From: an uncultured bacterium
GTDB lineage: Bacteria > Patescibacteriota > Gracilibacteria > Absconditabacterales > Absconditicoccaceae
Direction: 5' to 3'
DNA length: 47,204 nt
NCBI GenBank assembly: GCA_916049765.1
Contig: CAJZIX010000008.1
Span: 1-47,204, forward strand
The notes beneath the pieces were generated by a model. That model had not been told where the DNA came from, searched no databases, and saw nothing but the letters and a program-made list of their open reading frames with translations. Positions 37,023-45,874 of the stretch are shown in pieces; position 1 is the stretch's first letter; every line of letters begins with the position of its first letter. A program made the translations under genes and the position numbers.

Positions 37023-37577
37023 ATGAAAATTATCGGAATTACTTGACCACAGGCAGCTTGAAAGGGTGCTGTCGTGGATTATCTCGTGAAAAACTACGCT
37101 TATGCTTATTTTTCTGTCAGCGGCTATCTTACTCAAGAACTTCAAGCACAAGGTCAGGCGGTCAATAGAGATACGATGAGAGAGCTTGCCAATCAGCTTA
37201 GGAGCGAGTTTTGACCGAGCTTTATCGTAGAACAGCTTTATCATCTGGCTCATGAGGGTGGGAAGCCTGCGATTATTGAGTCTATCCGTGCATTAGGGGA
37301 GCTAGAAATACTCAAAAAGAAAGCTGATTTCCTCCTTCTTTCAATAGATGCTGATCAAAGGCTGAGATATGAGAGAGCTTTACTCAGGAACTCAGAAAAA
37401 GATCAGGTCAGCCGGGAAAAGTTCCAAGAGCAAGAAGCTTTAGAAGCCGATAATCAAGACCCAGCCAAGCAAAATGTCCCTGCTTGTCAGAAGTTAGCGG
37501 ATATTCAGATTGATAATAATGGCAGTTTAGAGGAACTTTATGAGCAGATTGATCGTATAGTATGAATGAAAGGTTAG
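37023..37577 (+). CDS. P-loop nucleotide or dephospho-CoA-like kinase
   Basis: A 184-residue P-loop kinase. The Walker A GITGPQAAGKGA has both invariant glycines (residues 8 and 13; 37044-37046 and 37059-37061) coded by UGA; four UGA in total. AIIESIRALGE is the strand-and-lid motif of the AAA_33/CMP-kinase-like group, and LLLSIDADQRLRYERAL follows. The C-terminus (SWEKFQEQE, then QNVPACQKLADIQIDNNGS) is typical of this uncharacterised kinase group. The substrate is unknown. It is second in the HU operon and is followed at once by the palindromic repeats. Confidence 0.8.
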
Positions 37578-37579
37578 CT

Positions 37580-37835
37580 GTCATTGCAAGGCGAATGCAA
37601 TGAGCCGTGGCAATCCAGAAGAAAAAGAACTAGATTGCTTCACTTCGTTCGCAATGACAAGCAGACCGTCATTGTGAGGCGAATGCAATGAGCCGTGGCA
37701 ATCCATTGATAATCAGATTGGTTTAGTAGCTAGATTGCTTCACTTCGTTCGCAATGACGAGTGAGAGAAACTGGATTACTTCGCTTCGCTCGTAATGACG
37801 GAGCGGAGTTGGATTGTTCCGCTATTCTCGTAATG
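37580..37835. repeat. Left cluster of REP-like palindromic repeats
   Basis: Two full inverted units at 37580-37658 and 37668-37757, with ends GTCATTG and CAATGAC, inner GCAATCC and GATTGC, and a shared CGAATGCAATGAGCCGTGG core. Two diverged half-units follow (37771-37800, 37810-37835). These are small non-coding hairpin elements. Standard-code ORFs across them read like LRAKRSNP or HCERSEAI, a known false-gene signature. Confidence 0.85.
37699..37800. repeat. 102-bp direct repeat, left copy
   Basis: It matches 38261-38362 along its whole length with scattered differences, including the non-palindromic spacer GTTTAGTAGCT and GAGTGAGAGAAACT. The two copies flank the GIY-YIG gene in direct orientation. 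Confidence 0.8.
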
Positions 37836-37846
37836 ATGCATAATAC

Positions 37847-38158
37847 ATGAATTTTATTTGTTTTATGTGGATGAAAGGAGCTTATGTCTATATTCTGAGT
37901 AATAAAAGGAATGGAACTCTTTACACAGGAGTAACCAGTAATCTTGTGAAAAGAATCTTTGAACACAAAGAAAAGGTTGTAAATGGGTTTTCTGCTAAAT
38001 ATAATCTTGATTTACTCGTATATTATGAGGAACGGTGAAGTATTGAAGAGGCAATTCAGAGAGAAAAACAGCTTAAAGCAGGGAATAGAAAGAAAAAACT
38101 AAGTTTAATAGAAAGTATAAATCCTGACTGGAAAGATTTATCAGAATACTTAGAATAG
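37847..38158 (+). CDS. GIY-YIG family endonuclease-like protein
   Basis: A 103-residue single-domain protein. The motif GAYVYILSNKRNGTLYTGVT has the GIY...YIG core as VYI...YTG. It is followed by a conserved Arg (VKRIFEHK) and Glu (IQREKQLKAGNRKKK, the second block of the UvrC/UPF0213-like group). One UGA(Gly). The start at 37847 is the longest option; ATG 37871 (MKGAYVYI) is closer to family length. It lies alone between the repeat clusters and their 102-bp direct repeats, suggesting it arrived or duplicated with them. Confidence 0.85.
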
Positions 38159-38179
38159 AATAATTGAACTATACAGTTA

Positions 38180-38397
38180 GTCATTGCGAGGCAAATGTAA
38201 TGAGCCGTGGCAATCCATTGGTAGGCAAATCGTCTTTGCGAGGGAGTGAAACGACCGAAGCAATCCATTCGTAATCCGATTTGTTTAGTAGCTGGATTAC
38301 TTCGCTTCGCTCGCAATGACGAGTGAGAGAAACTAGATTGCTTCACTGCGTTCGCAATGACGAGGAGTTGGTCATTGTGAGGCGAATGCAATGAGTC
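38180..38397. repeat. Right cluster of REP-like palindromic repeats
   Basis: The same units as the left cluster: GTCATTGCGAGGC...CAATCC at 38180, inverted partners at 38292-38320 and 38333-38362, and a truncated GTCATTGTGAGGCGAATGCAATGAG at 38371. The rest of the 292-bp gap before the next gene shows nothing else. Confidence 0.8.
38261..38362. repeat. 102-bp direct repeat, right copy
   Basis: The partner of 37699-37800 in the same orientation, 460 bp downstream. Confidence 0.8.
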
Positions 38398-38450
38398 CAA
38401 TCTATTTGAATGACAGGAATTATACACTCTTTTACCTTCCTTTCTATCCC

Positions 38451-39488
38451 ATGAAAAAGCTCCTTATCACTCTGATTTTTGCACTTATTGCCCTGCTTCT
38501 TTCTCCGGGAGTGGAGTTTCGTTTTGGAAGGGAGGAAAAATGAGCGGAAAAGTCAGATTTTTCATTATCTCCAGATTGGCTTGAGCATATAGAAAATATC
38601 ACAGGAATGATCGTTCAGATGCCGAATCCTGATTACCTCAGGAGTTACGAAAACTCCCTTGAAAATAGCACTACAATCCAGCTTCAAACCTACGAATTTA
38701 CCGAGAAGCATCTTAAAACAAAACTCAAAAAGCTGGCAGAAAACGGTGTGAAGATTCAGATTATGATTGAAAACAAGAAATATCAGCAATTTAAAAATAC
38801 TTATAAAGAACTCCAAAACTACTTTTCAGGACTGCAAAATATTGAAGTGAAATCTGATGAGCACCTGCCGACCCAATATCTTCATAGCAAGATTACCCTG
38901 ATGCAGAGCGGATTTTGGATTCAGAGTTCTAATCTTACCCATTCCACTTTTGCAAAGAACCGTGAACATCTTTTCCGAAGTGAAAATCCAAAAGTCTTAA
39001 AAAGTCTGCATACGCTCTTTGAAAAGGACCGAAAAGGAGAACAACTTCTTGCTTCTGACCTCCATCCCAATCTTGTGGTTTGTAATCTCAATTGCCGTGC
39101 GGTGATTACGGAGCTGATTTCCTGAGCGAAGGAGAGCATTATCATGCAGACCCAATATCTCAATGATCCAGCTCTTTTTGGTCTCATTGCAAAAAAGTCG
39201 GAAACGCTGAATTTCAAAGCGATTTTCTCGGATACGGAGACCAATCAGTCGCTTCCTGACTACTTTTGAACGCATCAAGTAAGACTGATGAAAAAACCCT
39301 ATGTGCATACCAAAATGATCCTGATTGACAAGAAAATCCTCCTCCTCGGAAGTATGAACCTCTCTGCGAATAGTTTAGATAACAATAGAGAAATTTGAAT
39401 TCTCCTCCTTGATCCGAAGCTGATTGAGCAGTTTCTTTCTGAATTCAGAGCCGATTGGGAAAAAATAAAGCCAAAGAATAAAATTTAG
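38451..39488 (+). CDS. Phospholipase D-like protein with two HKD-type motifs
   Basis: A 345-residue protein with an N-terminal hydrophobic anchor or signal (LLITLIFALIALLLSPG) and four UGA codons. PLD motif two is complete: VHTKMILID, then LLGSMNLSANS. Motif one is YLHSKITLMQ, then IQSSNLTHS; its usual Asp (HxK-x4-D) is Gln here, so that half may be weaker. It could be a secreted nuclease or phospholipase. Its stop overlaps the convergent dnaE stop by two bases. Confidence 0.88.
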
Positions 39489-42463
39489 AAATTGGCTTTT
39501 AAAAGATTTAACCCTTCTTCACTGACTTTTTTTTCTTGGTTGAGGATAAGAACAGAGAATTCTCCTTCATGGTTTTTGAGAATATCAGCAAGAAGCTGAA
39601 TTTTTTCTAGATTATCTGGGAGTGTGGTAAGTGTAAAGATTTCTTGCGTCTCGTTCTCATTTAAGGAGTCACATGCTTGCTGACTAATCACTTCTTCATT
39701 TTCCTCTTCTGGAAAAATTTCTTCAAGAGGAGCTTCCTCGATTTCATCTGGGAGTTCTTCCTCTTCTTGAGGCTTGACAATTTTCTTTATAGAATCATCA
39801 ACAAGCGATTCGGCTTTGATCTTTTCAATTTCTTCATGTTTCTGATCACCGTATCTTTCTTTTTTAGCCCTAGCAACTGTCCACTCAGGATCATATTTTC
39901 CTCCTGCAAGTTTCACAAGGGTTTCGTAGTCAGTTTTTATGATTTTGTCAAGGTAAACTCTTCCATTATTCTTGCTTCCATAGAGAATTACAAGATCAAA
40001 TCTATGAAAATCTAGAGAATCTCTGATGAAAAATTCCCAATTCGCAGAAATATCTTCAATTTTAATGAAGAATCATTTTTTCTTTGCTCTCTGTACTTCC
40101 TTAATATAGCCATAGACAATAAATTTTTGCACCTGCTCCTCTGCGATAATTTGGTTGAGGAAAGAGAATTTCTTGATATAGAGGTAGAGTCCATCAAGCG
40201 GATTTCCAGAAACAAAAGCCTTCAAGACTTCCTGCTCCATCATCAGTCTTTGCATAAGGTTTGATGTTTCTGCTGGCTTCAGCTGAATGCTCGTATCTAC
40301 TCCAAGTCCTCAAAAAAGTCAAAAATCAGCATTTACGATATTTTTTGTCCAGTCAAGCAAAATCTGACTATTTTCTAGTAATATATTTCTATCTCAGAAT
40401 TGATCCAAAGCACCACATTTAATCAGGCTTTCAAGCGATTTTTTATTGATCACGCGATCACATCTTTTGAGGAAATCTTCCAAACTCTGAAAAGGTCAGT
40501 TTTTTTGTCTTTCTTGCTGGATCGTTTCTCCAATATCTTCTCCCATTCCCTTTACACTAAAAAATCAAAGTCTGATCGTATTTCCAAGGGCTGCTACATG
40601 ATTGAACGATTCGTTGACATCTGGAGGAAGGACAGTTATTCCTTTATTCTGGATCTCGGAAATATAAAAACTCTGGGTATCAGTGTCTTCCTCTACTGAA
40701 CGGATCAAAGCTGCTGAAAATTCTACAGGGAAATGGGCTTTGAGATAGGCAGTCTGATAAGCAACCATAGCGTAGCAAACTGAATGTGATTTATTAAATG
40801 AATAAGAAGCTGCAGGCTCAATCATTTTTTCGTAAATGTAGGTTGTCGTCTCTGGTTTATAGTTTCTAAAGGTTTCTCCTCTTGTGATGAATTCTTTTTT
40901 CAGCTTTTCAATTACTTCTTTTTTCTTTTTTCCAACTCATCTTCTCAGCATGTCTGCTTCACCAAGTGAAAATCCAGCCATTGCCTGCACGAGAAACATT
41001 AACTGTTCTTGATAAACGGCGATTCCATAGGTCAAACTCATAATCGGAGAGAGATCTTCGATCAGCTTTTGATTTTCTTGTTCTGCAACTTCAGCACCAT
41101 ATTTTTTGCTAAGTTCGGTTCTTAGTTCCTCAGTCATGTATTCAACAGGCTCTCTTCCGTGTTTTCTCTCAATATATCTCGGGATAAATTCCATAGGTCC
41201 TGGACGATAGAGCGCATTCATGGCTACAAGGTCGTTGATCGAGTTAGGTTCAAGCTGAATCAAGAATCTTCTCATTCCCTGTGATTCAAACTGGAAAATT
41301 CAAGTGGTATCTCCTGCTTTGAAGACGCTATCATAGGTAGTCGTATCGTTAATATCGGGCTGAAACGAGGTTGTCTGCAAAAAATGTTGAAAAATCTCAG
41401 GAAGCACTTTTCCCTCTTTTTCATATTTTGCTTTGATAATTTTAATACAAGTTTTGATGATAGAGAGGTTCCTTAGCCCGAGGAAATCCATCTTCAAAAG
41501 TCAGATTTGTTCTAATGTTGGTCCGTCATATTGACTCACAACGGTATGGTCGTTTTCTTTTGCAAATTGCACCGCAGTATAAGTGGAAACAGGTTCTGGT
41601 GCGATAATAATTCAACATGCATGAACTCCAAGCTGCCTCAGATTTCCTTCAAGATTAGAAGCAAGATCAAAAGCCTGTTTCACTCTTTCGTTGGTATTCA
41701 TATAGTTGTGAAGTTCTTCATATTCCTCAGGATGTGCAATGATTTCTTTCAGAGAGCTTTTTTCTGGGATAATATTGGAAATTTGGTTTGCCATTTCAAA
41801 AGGCACGCCAACTGCTCTTGCTGAATCTTTAAACGCAGCTTTAGTTGCCATTTTCATAAACGTTCCAATAGAACAGACCTTTTCTTGCCCGTATTTTTCT
41901 GCACAATAGTCAATTACTCTCTGCCTTTGTGTATCTTCAAAATCAATATCAAAATCTGGCATGGAAACCCTTGCAGGATTCAAAAATCTCTCAAAGAGCA
42001 GATCAAAAGGGAGTGGATCAATATCAGTAATTTCTATCGCCCAAGCAAGCAAAGAACCTGCTCCAGAACCTCTTCCTGGACCTACAACAATCATCTGCTT
42101 TTTTGCCCACCTTACATAATCTGATACAATCAAAAAGTAGGAATTAAAATGCATTTCCTTGATAACTTTGAGTTCGTATTCTAGTTTTTCAATGTAGGTT
42201 GAAAGGGGGTGTTTAGAAGTTTTTAAAGGGAAAATAGTTTCTCCCTGTTGAATAATATTTTTTTTGAAGTCTGTATAGGTCTCATGGGTAAATCTCTTGA
42301 GATCTGCAGGAGAGGTTTCAGGAACTGATTTTTCTAGTACTCCTTTGCTAGTGATTTTTACGAGATTGATGAGCATTTCTTCATCCCAATCCAGTCTAAG
42401 TCTAGTTTTTAGACCTTTATAAGCAAGATAGCGAAGTTCAAATTCATGCAAATCCATTATCAT
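39485..42463 (-). CDS. dnaE: DNA polymerase III alpha subunit lacking the PHP domain
   Basis: A 992-residue replicative polymerase with ten UGA codons. Catalytic aspartates are Asp170 and Asp172 (SMPDFDIDF) and Asp326 (KMDFLGLRNL); spacing matches E. coli Asp401/403/555. GPGRGSGAG, ALYRPGPMEFIP, a helix-hairpin-helix part and an OB-type C-terminus follow. The N-terminal PHP domain (~280 residues) is missing: the ORF begins at the GLKTRL linker, with TAA in frame five codons upstream. A promoter at 42554-42581 and an upstream terminator show that the short gene is a complete unit. An acidic insertion (KPQEEEELPDEIEEAPLEE) lies near the C-terminus. ATG 42457 is an alternative start. Confidence 0.92.
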
Positions 42464-42518
42464 TAGGGAAGTTTAAGCAAAGAAATAAATAACCTAATCG
42501 TCCTAGTATGTGACCTTA

Positions 42519-42534
42519 TTCACCTACTAGTGAA
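42519..42534. promoter_or_regulatory. Operator-like inverted repeat in the dnaE leader
   Basis: On the minus strand TTCACTAGTAGGTGAA, just downstream of the dnaE -10. Its first nine bases equal the repeats at the HigA-like promoter (6042-6050). It may be a second target of that regulator. Confidence 0.4.
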
Positions 42535-42553
42535 ATAAATAAGTATTGATGGT

Positions 42554-42581
42554 AGTGTAGGGTTTTGATTCAAAAAATCAA
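42554..42581 (-). promoter_or_regulatory. Promoter of dnaE
   Basis: On the minus strand: TTGATT, a 16-bp spacer and TACACT, giving a leader of about 84 nt. Confidence 0.6.
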
Positions 42582-42582
42582 C

Positions 42583-42614
42583 AAAAGAAAATCCCACCAC
42601 TAACGGCAGGATTT
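42583..42614 (-). terminator. Terminator of the pilin-like gene
   Basis: On the minus strand: AAATCCTGCC and GGTGGGATTT form an imperfect stem followed by TTCTTTT, 24 nt after the stop. Confidence 0.6.
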
Positions 42615-42637
42615 CATCTTTTTTTAGGATAACCAAA

Positions 42638-43108
42638 CTAATTAGTAGGCGTAATTGCATTATTTGTCGGTGCTTGTCCTGTAGTTGCCAATGCTCCGAT
42701 CACCCAGAAGATAAAGGATACAATAATCCAAGAAATTCCAACAACAATAAGTCCAACAGCCGCCTGCTTAAGAATTGTAAATCCTGATTGATATTTTTTG
42801 TCATCACCAGCAGCAGTTACCATCTGGAATCCTCACCAAAGAGATACAGCAAGGGCAATTACAGCAAGCATTCCAAGTACCCAGTTAATAGTCTTTTTTA
42901 TAGTTTGAATGAGTCCATCGTTTGCTGCGTTGTTTCCAGCTGAGCTCGTTCCTACAATACCAGCAATTCCGGAAACTCCATTAGTTGAACCAAACCCTCA
43001 GGCATTGGAATAATCAGTCGTTCCTTGTTGGGCCATAGCTAATCCTCCTAAACTTCCAAAGGTAGCCAATCCCATCATCATAATCGCAAGTAGTTTTGTT
43101 TTCATCAT
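42638..43108 (-). CDS. VirB2/TrbC-like pilin
   Basis: A 156-residue protein with a signal peptide (cleaved after GGLAMA, residue ~26) and two UGA codons. A Gly/Ser/Asn-rich segment is followed by one hairpin: span ~75-95 (NWVLGMLAVIALAVSLWGGF), loop TAAGDDKKYQ, and span ~113-140. This is the layout of conjugative pilins and of the Patescibacteria TrbC-like family. It probably works with the VirB4 operon at 26-31 kb, though 11 kb away. It has its own strong-looking promoter. Confidence 0.82.
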
Positions 43109-43167
43109 CTTGTATAAAAAGAGTAAAAATCAGTAGTGAAGAAAAGTTCTTCTACTAAACTAGCTTA

Positions 43168-43195
43168 AGTATACTCACTTTTTCCTTTTTTGCAA
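43168..43195 (-). promoter_or_regulatory. Promoter of the pilin-like gene
   Basis: On the minus strand: TTGCAA, a 16-bp spacer and TATACT, about 60 nt before the ATG. Confidence 0.6.
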
Positions 43196-43251
43196 ATTTT
43201 TTATAACTTTTTTAAGAAAGATTGATTCAGGAGTTAGCTTTGGAATTTCTC

Positions 43252-43279
43252 TTGAATTTATTGAGAAGAACGATATATT
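43252..43279 (+). promoter_or_regulatory. Promoter of rplA
   Basis: TTGAAT (43252-43257), a 16-bp spacer and TATATT (43274-43279). The leader that follows carries two adjacent inverted repeats, ATGCAA-ATA-TTGCAT (43290-43304) and TTCCAC-T-GTGGAA (43305-43317), possible L1 autoregulation structures. Confidence 0.5.
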
Positions 43280-43368
43280 TAAATTTGATATGCAAATATT
43301 GCATTTCCACTGTGGAAGGTCAGATTTCTGATTGTTTGCACCACTTTTATTCTTATTCTTTTATACTT

Positions 43369-44046
43369 ATGAAACACGGAAAGAAGTACAACGAAATGAA
43401 AAAGCTCGTTGAAAAAACTAAAGCCTATCCTTTGGCTGAGGCAGTAGAACTCCTCAAAAAAGTGAACTATGCTAAGTTTGATGCAGGAATTGAATTGGCA
43501 GTCAAGACTAATGCAAATCCAAAGTACAATGATCAAATGCTAAGAGCAACAACTATCCTTCCTCATGGAACCGGAAAGACTAAGAAAGTTGCAGTGTTTA
43601 CTACTGATGATAAGACAGAAGAAGCAAAGAAAGCAGGAGCTGATATTGCTGGATACGAATCTTTGCTCAAAGACATCAAAGAGGGAAAGACAAATTTTGA
43701 TGTGCTTATTACAACTCCAGATTTGATTAGAGAGCTTGCTCCTGTGGCAAAACAGCTTGGACCTAAAGGACTTATGCCATCTCCAAAAGCTGGAACCGTT
43801 ACTATGAATGTTGCTCAGGCAGTAGAAGAAACAAAGAAAGGTAAAATTGAATTCAGACTTGATAAAACAGGGAATATCCACGCTTTGGTTGGAAAGCTTT
43901 CTTTCGATAATAGCAAACTCGTAGAGAATATTGATGCTTTGATGAAAGCCATTGAAGAAAATAAGCCTATTGGAGTAAAAGGAAAACTCGTGAAAAAAGT
44001 AGTTATTGCTACGACAATGAGTCCAGGAGTTCAGGTTGAATACTAA
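43369..44046 (+). CDS. rplA: Ribosomal protein L1
   Basis: A 225-residue large-subunit protein that binds 23S rRNA at the L1 stalk. It starts MKHGKKYNEMKKLVEKTKAY and contains the L1 signature around QLGPKGLMPSPKAGTVT and the final TMSPGVQV. ATG 43369 is preferred over an in-frame upstream start at 43222, which would add 49 residues that do not look like L1. No UGA among ~17 Gly, as expected for a highly expressed gene. rplK, its usual partner, is not adjacent. Confidence 0.97.
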   Translation: MKHGKKYNEMKKLVEKTKAYPLAEAVELLKKVNYAKFDAGIELAVKTNANPKYNDQMLRATTILPHGTGKTKKVAVFTTDDKTEEAKKAGADIAGYESLLKDIKEGKTNFDVLITTPDLIRELAPVAKQLGPKGLMPSPKAGTVTMNVAQAVEETKKGKIEFRLDKTGNIHALVGKLSFDNSKLVENIDALMKAIEENKPIGVKGKLVKKVVIATTMSPGVQVEY

Positions 44047-44064
44047 TGCTTTCTCTTGGAAAAA

Positions 44065-44100
44065 GATCACTTATAGTGTTAATCTATAGGTGATTTTTTT
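44065..44100 (+). terminator. Terminator of rplA
   Basis: An 11-bp stem (ATCACTTATAG / CTATAGGTGAT, one G-U pair) with a 7-nt loop and a T-run. Confidence 0.8.
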
Positions 44101-44155
44101 TGTTTTTCGTAGATTCTATGCTATTCTGTTCTGTATGCTTTCTCTAAAAAAACAA

Positions 44156-44183
44156 TTGCTATTTCATTTGGTATAGATATAGT
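44156..44183 (+). promoter_or_regulatory. Promoter of the FKBP gene
   Basis: TTGCTA (44156-44161), a 16-bp spacer and TATAGT (44178-44183), 29 nt before the ATG. Confidence 0.6.
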
Positions 44184-44212
44184 GGAATGCGTTTTATATT
44201 ATTTAATAGCAT

Positions 44213-44932
44213 ATGACGAAAAAATCAGAACAAAAAGCCTTTCCACTTTGGGCTAAGATCGTGATTGGGATTTTTGGAGTTGGGCTTGTTTCAACTGGAA
44301 TTCTCATCGCTCTCAATGTGGTAACCTATCAAGCATTCACAACACCTTCAGTGACAGAACAAAAACTTGAAAATTCAGATTTATCTTCTAATGAACCGCT
44401 TTCAATGAACGCAGAAGCAGCTATCAAAGATTATTTAGCACAAGCAAACCAGGATATTAAAGAAGACCAAATTGTAGCAAGTGGTGATAAAATTGCCGTA
44501 GATTATATCGGAAGGCTCAATGAACAAGAGGTCTTTGATACGAGCGTGAAAACGGTTGCAGAGGCAGCTGGAAAATATTCTCCTCAGAGGAACTATGATG
44601 AGGGTTTGAGTTTTACTGTGGGAGCAGGACAGATGATTAAAGGATTTGATGAAGCAGTGGTTGGAATGAAAGTAGGAGAAACAAAAACCGTTCATATCCC
44701 TGCTGAAAAAGCGTATGGAGCAAGGAGAGATGATTTGATTGTTCGTGTTCCTCTCAAGGAGGCCGGAGATACTTCAGGGGCAAAGGTTGGAATGCAGGTT
44801 GTGCTTTGAGGAATGTATCCTGCAACAATTACAGAAATTACGGATAGTGAAATCGTTTTTGATGCAAATCCTGAATTAGCAGGAAAGGATCTGATTTTTG
44901 ATATTACGATTAAGTCAATCACGAGGGCATAA
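44213..44932 (+). CDS. Membrane-anchored FKBP-type peptidyl-prolyl isomerase
   Basis: A 239-residue protein with one N-terminal span (residues ~14-38), then a linker and an FKBP domain: KIAVDYIGRLNEQEVFDTS, FTVGAGQMIKGFDEAVVGMKVGE in outline, and VHIPAEKAYG. The domain carries a C-terminal extension (MQVVLGGMYPATITEITDSEIVFDANP) like the insert-in-flap of SlyD-type enzymes. One UGA (GG in VLGGMY). It probably folds exported proteins. A small membrane protein gene follows 22 nt downstream. Confidence 0.9.
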
Positions 44933-44954
44933 TTTTATCTTTTCATCATCAGAA

Positions 44955-45431
44955 ATGCTTACTTTGAAAGTCTACAATGGAGAGCTTTTTGAAAGAGGGA
45001 AGTGGTGGTATGTTGGATTTGCAACAATTATCCTTACAATTCTTGGACTTTCTCTCTTTTATAAGGCAGGACAAGGCATCCAAAATATTATTGGTGTTGT
45101 GATTATGCTGATGATCGTAGGAGGATACCTCTTTTTTCAGTCAAAGATTTGGATGGAAATTGAACTTACCCTCAAGCCAGAAGGACTTTTAGTTGGGGAG
45201 AGATTGATTCCCTTTTCTTTAATTCAGGGCTTTGTTGTAGAAATGGAGAAAACAACCTGAAAACTGAAAAATATTGTGCTTGTGTTAGAAAAATCAGTAG
45301 AGATTTTTACGCTCAGAGATACTCCTGAGCAGCAACAACTTTTTTTTGTAGAGCTTTCAAAGCTTGTTCCATTTTTGGAAAGCTATCAGCAAACTTGGAT
45401 TGATAAAATGATGAGAAAGCTGAAAGTGTAA
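44955..45431 (+). CDS. Small membrane protein with PH-like C-terminus, unknown function
   Basis: A 158-residue protein. Two spans (~22-40 and ~45-62) follow a short cytoplasmic strand, then a beta-rich part (IELTLKPEGLLVGERLIPF) and a helix. The layout resembles small bacterial PH-like membrane proteins. One UGA. It is second in the FKBP operon. No catalytic motif. Confidence 0.65.
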
Positions 45432-45450
45432 TAATTCTTCTTCCAAAATA

Positions 45451-45487
45451 AAAAGTCTGATTCTTTGTGTGAGGTCAGACTTTTTTT
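45451..45487 (+). terminator. Terminator of the FKBP operon
   Basis: A 10-bp stem (AAAAGTCTGA / TCAGACTTTT) with a 14-nt loop and T-run. Confidence 0.8.
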
Positions 45488-45576
45488 GTAAATCCTTATT
45501 TTTATTTCTGTCACTAAAGCTTTGCAAGCCATGAAAGGTTAAGAATCATTTGACGCTGATCCCTTGCAGAGTGAGA

Positions 45577-45724
45577 AACCTCCAGACTCACGATGTTCGC
45601 CAGCTCCCCTCACAGGGAGCAAAGAAAGAATTACCTTTGTCTGCTTCTTTTAAGGGAAGAAATATGAGAGCCAAGGAACAATCCTTCCTGTTAGGGGAGG
45701 GGACTACGGAGTGGTGGAGAGGTT
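45577..45724. repeat. Imperfect 148-bp inverted repeat (MITE/REP-like)
   Basis: Arms of about 37-39 nt (45577-45615 and 45688-45724) are roughly complementary: AACCTCC...AGCTCCCCTCACAG against CTGTTAGGGGAGG...GGAGAGGTT. It is far richer in G+C than its surroundings and carries no ORF. It occupies most of the 443-bp gap before the surface protein. The origin and number of other copies cannot be judged here. Confidence 0.6.
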
Positions 45725-45778
45725 GCTAAGCCGAGTAATGAACACAAAATCCTACTTCTCAAGCCTGATAACTTCGTC

Positions 45779-45805
45779 TTGACAAAAGGGGGGGGATTGA
45801 TAATC
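45779..45805 (+). promoter_or_regulatory. Promoter with a G7 tract, candidate phase switch
   Basis: TTGACA (45779-45784), a 15-bp spacer that contains seven G (45788-45794), and TAATCT (45800-45805). Other promoters in the window use 16 bp, so one extra G would restore the usual spacing. Confidence 0.55.
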
Positions 45806-45874
45806 TTATCTAGAAAAGCTTTTACTCTTTATCAAAAGGAGAGGCTGTGTTTTAATCAATAAAAAACGAAAGGA

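Noticed and set aside
37580..38397. A CRISPR array
   Set aside because: Repeats are inverted, irregularly spaced and diverged, the inner sequences are themselves duplicated, and no cas gene is present.
37730..38427. Minus-strand ORFs over the repeats (reading SLRAKRSNP, HCERSEAI)
   Set aside because: They are translations of the palindromic repeat itself, a well-known false-gene signature.
43222..43368. A 49-codon N-terminal extension of ribosomal protein L1
   Set aside because: The L1 family starts at MKHGKKY. The extra codons lie over the -35/-10 boxes and leader hairpins.
45488..45778. An RNase P RNA, tmRNA or other known ncRNA before the surface protein
   Set aside because: None of the conserved blocks of these RNAs is visible; the structure is one long imperfect palindrome.
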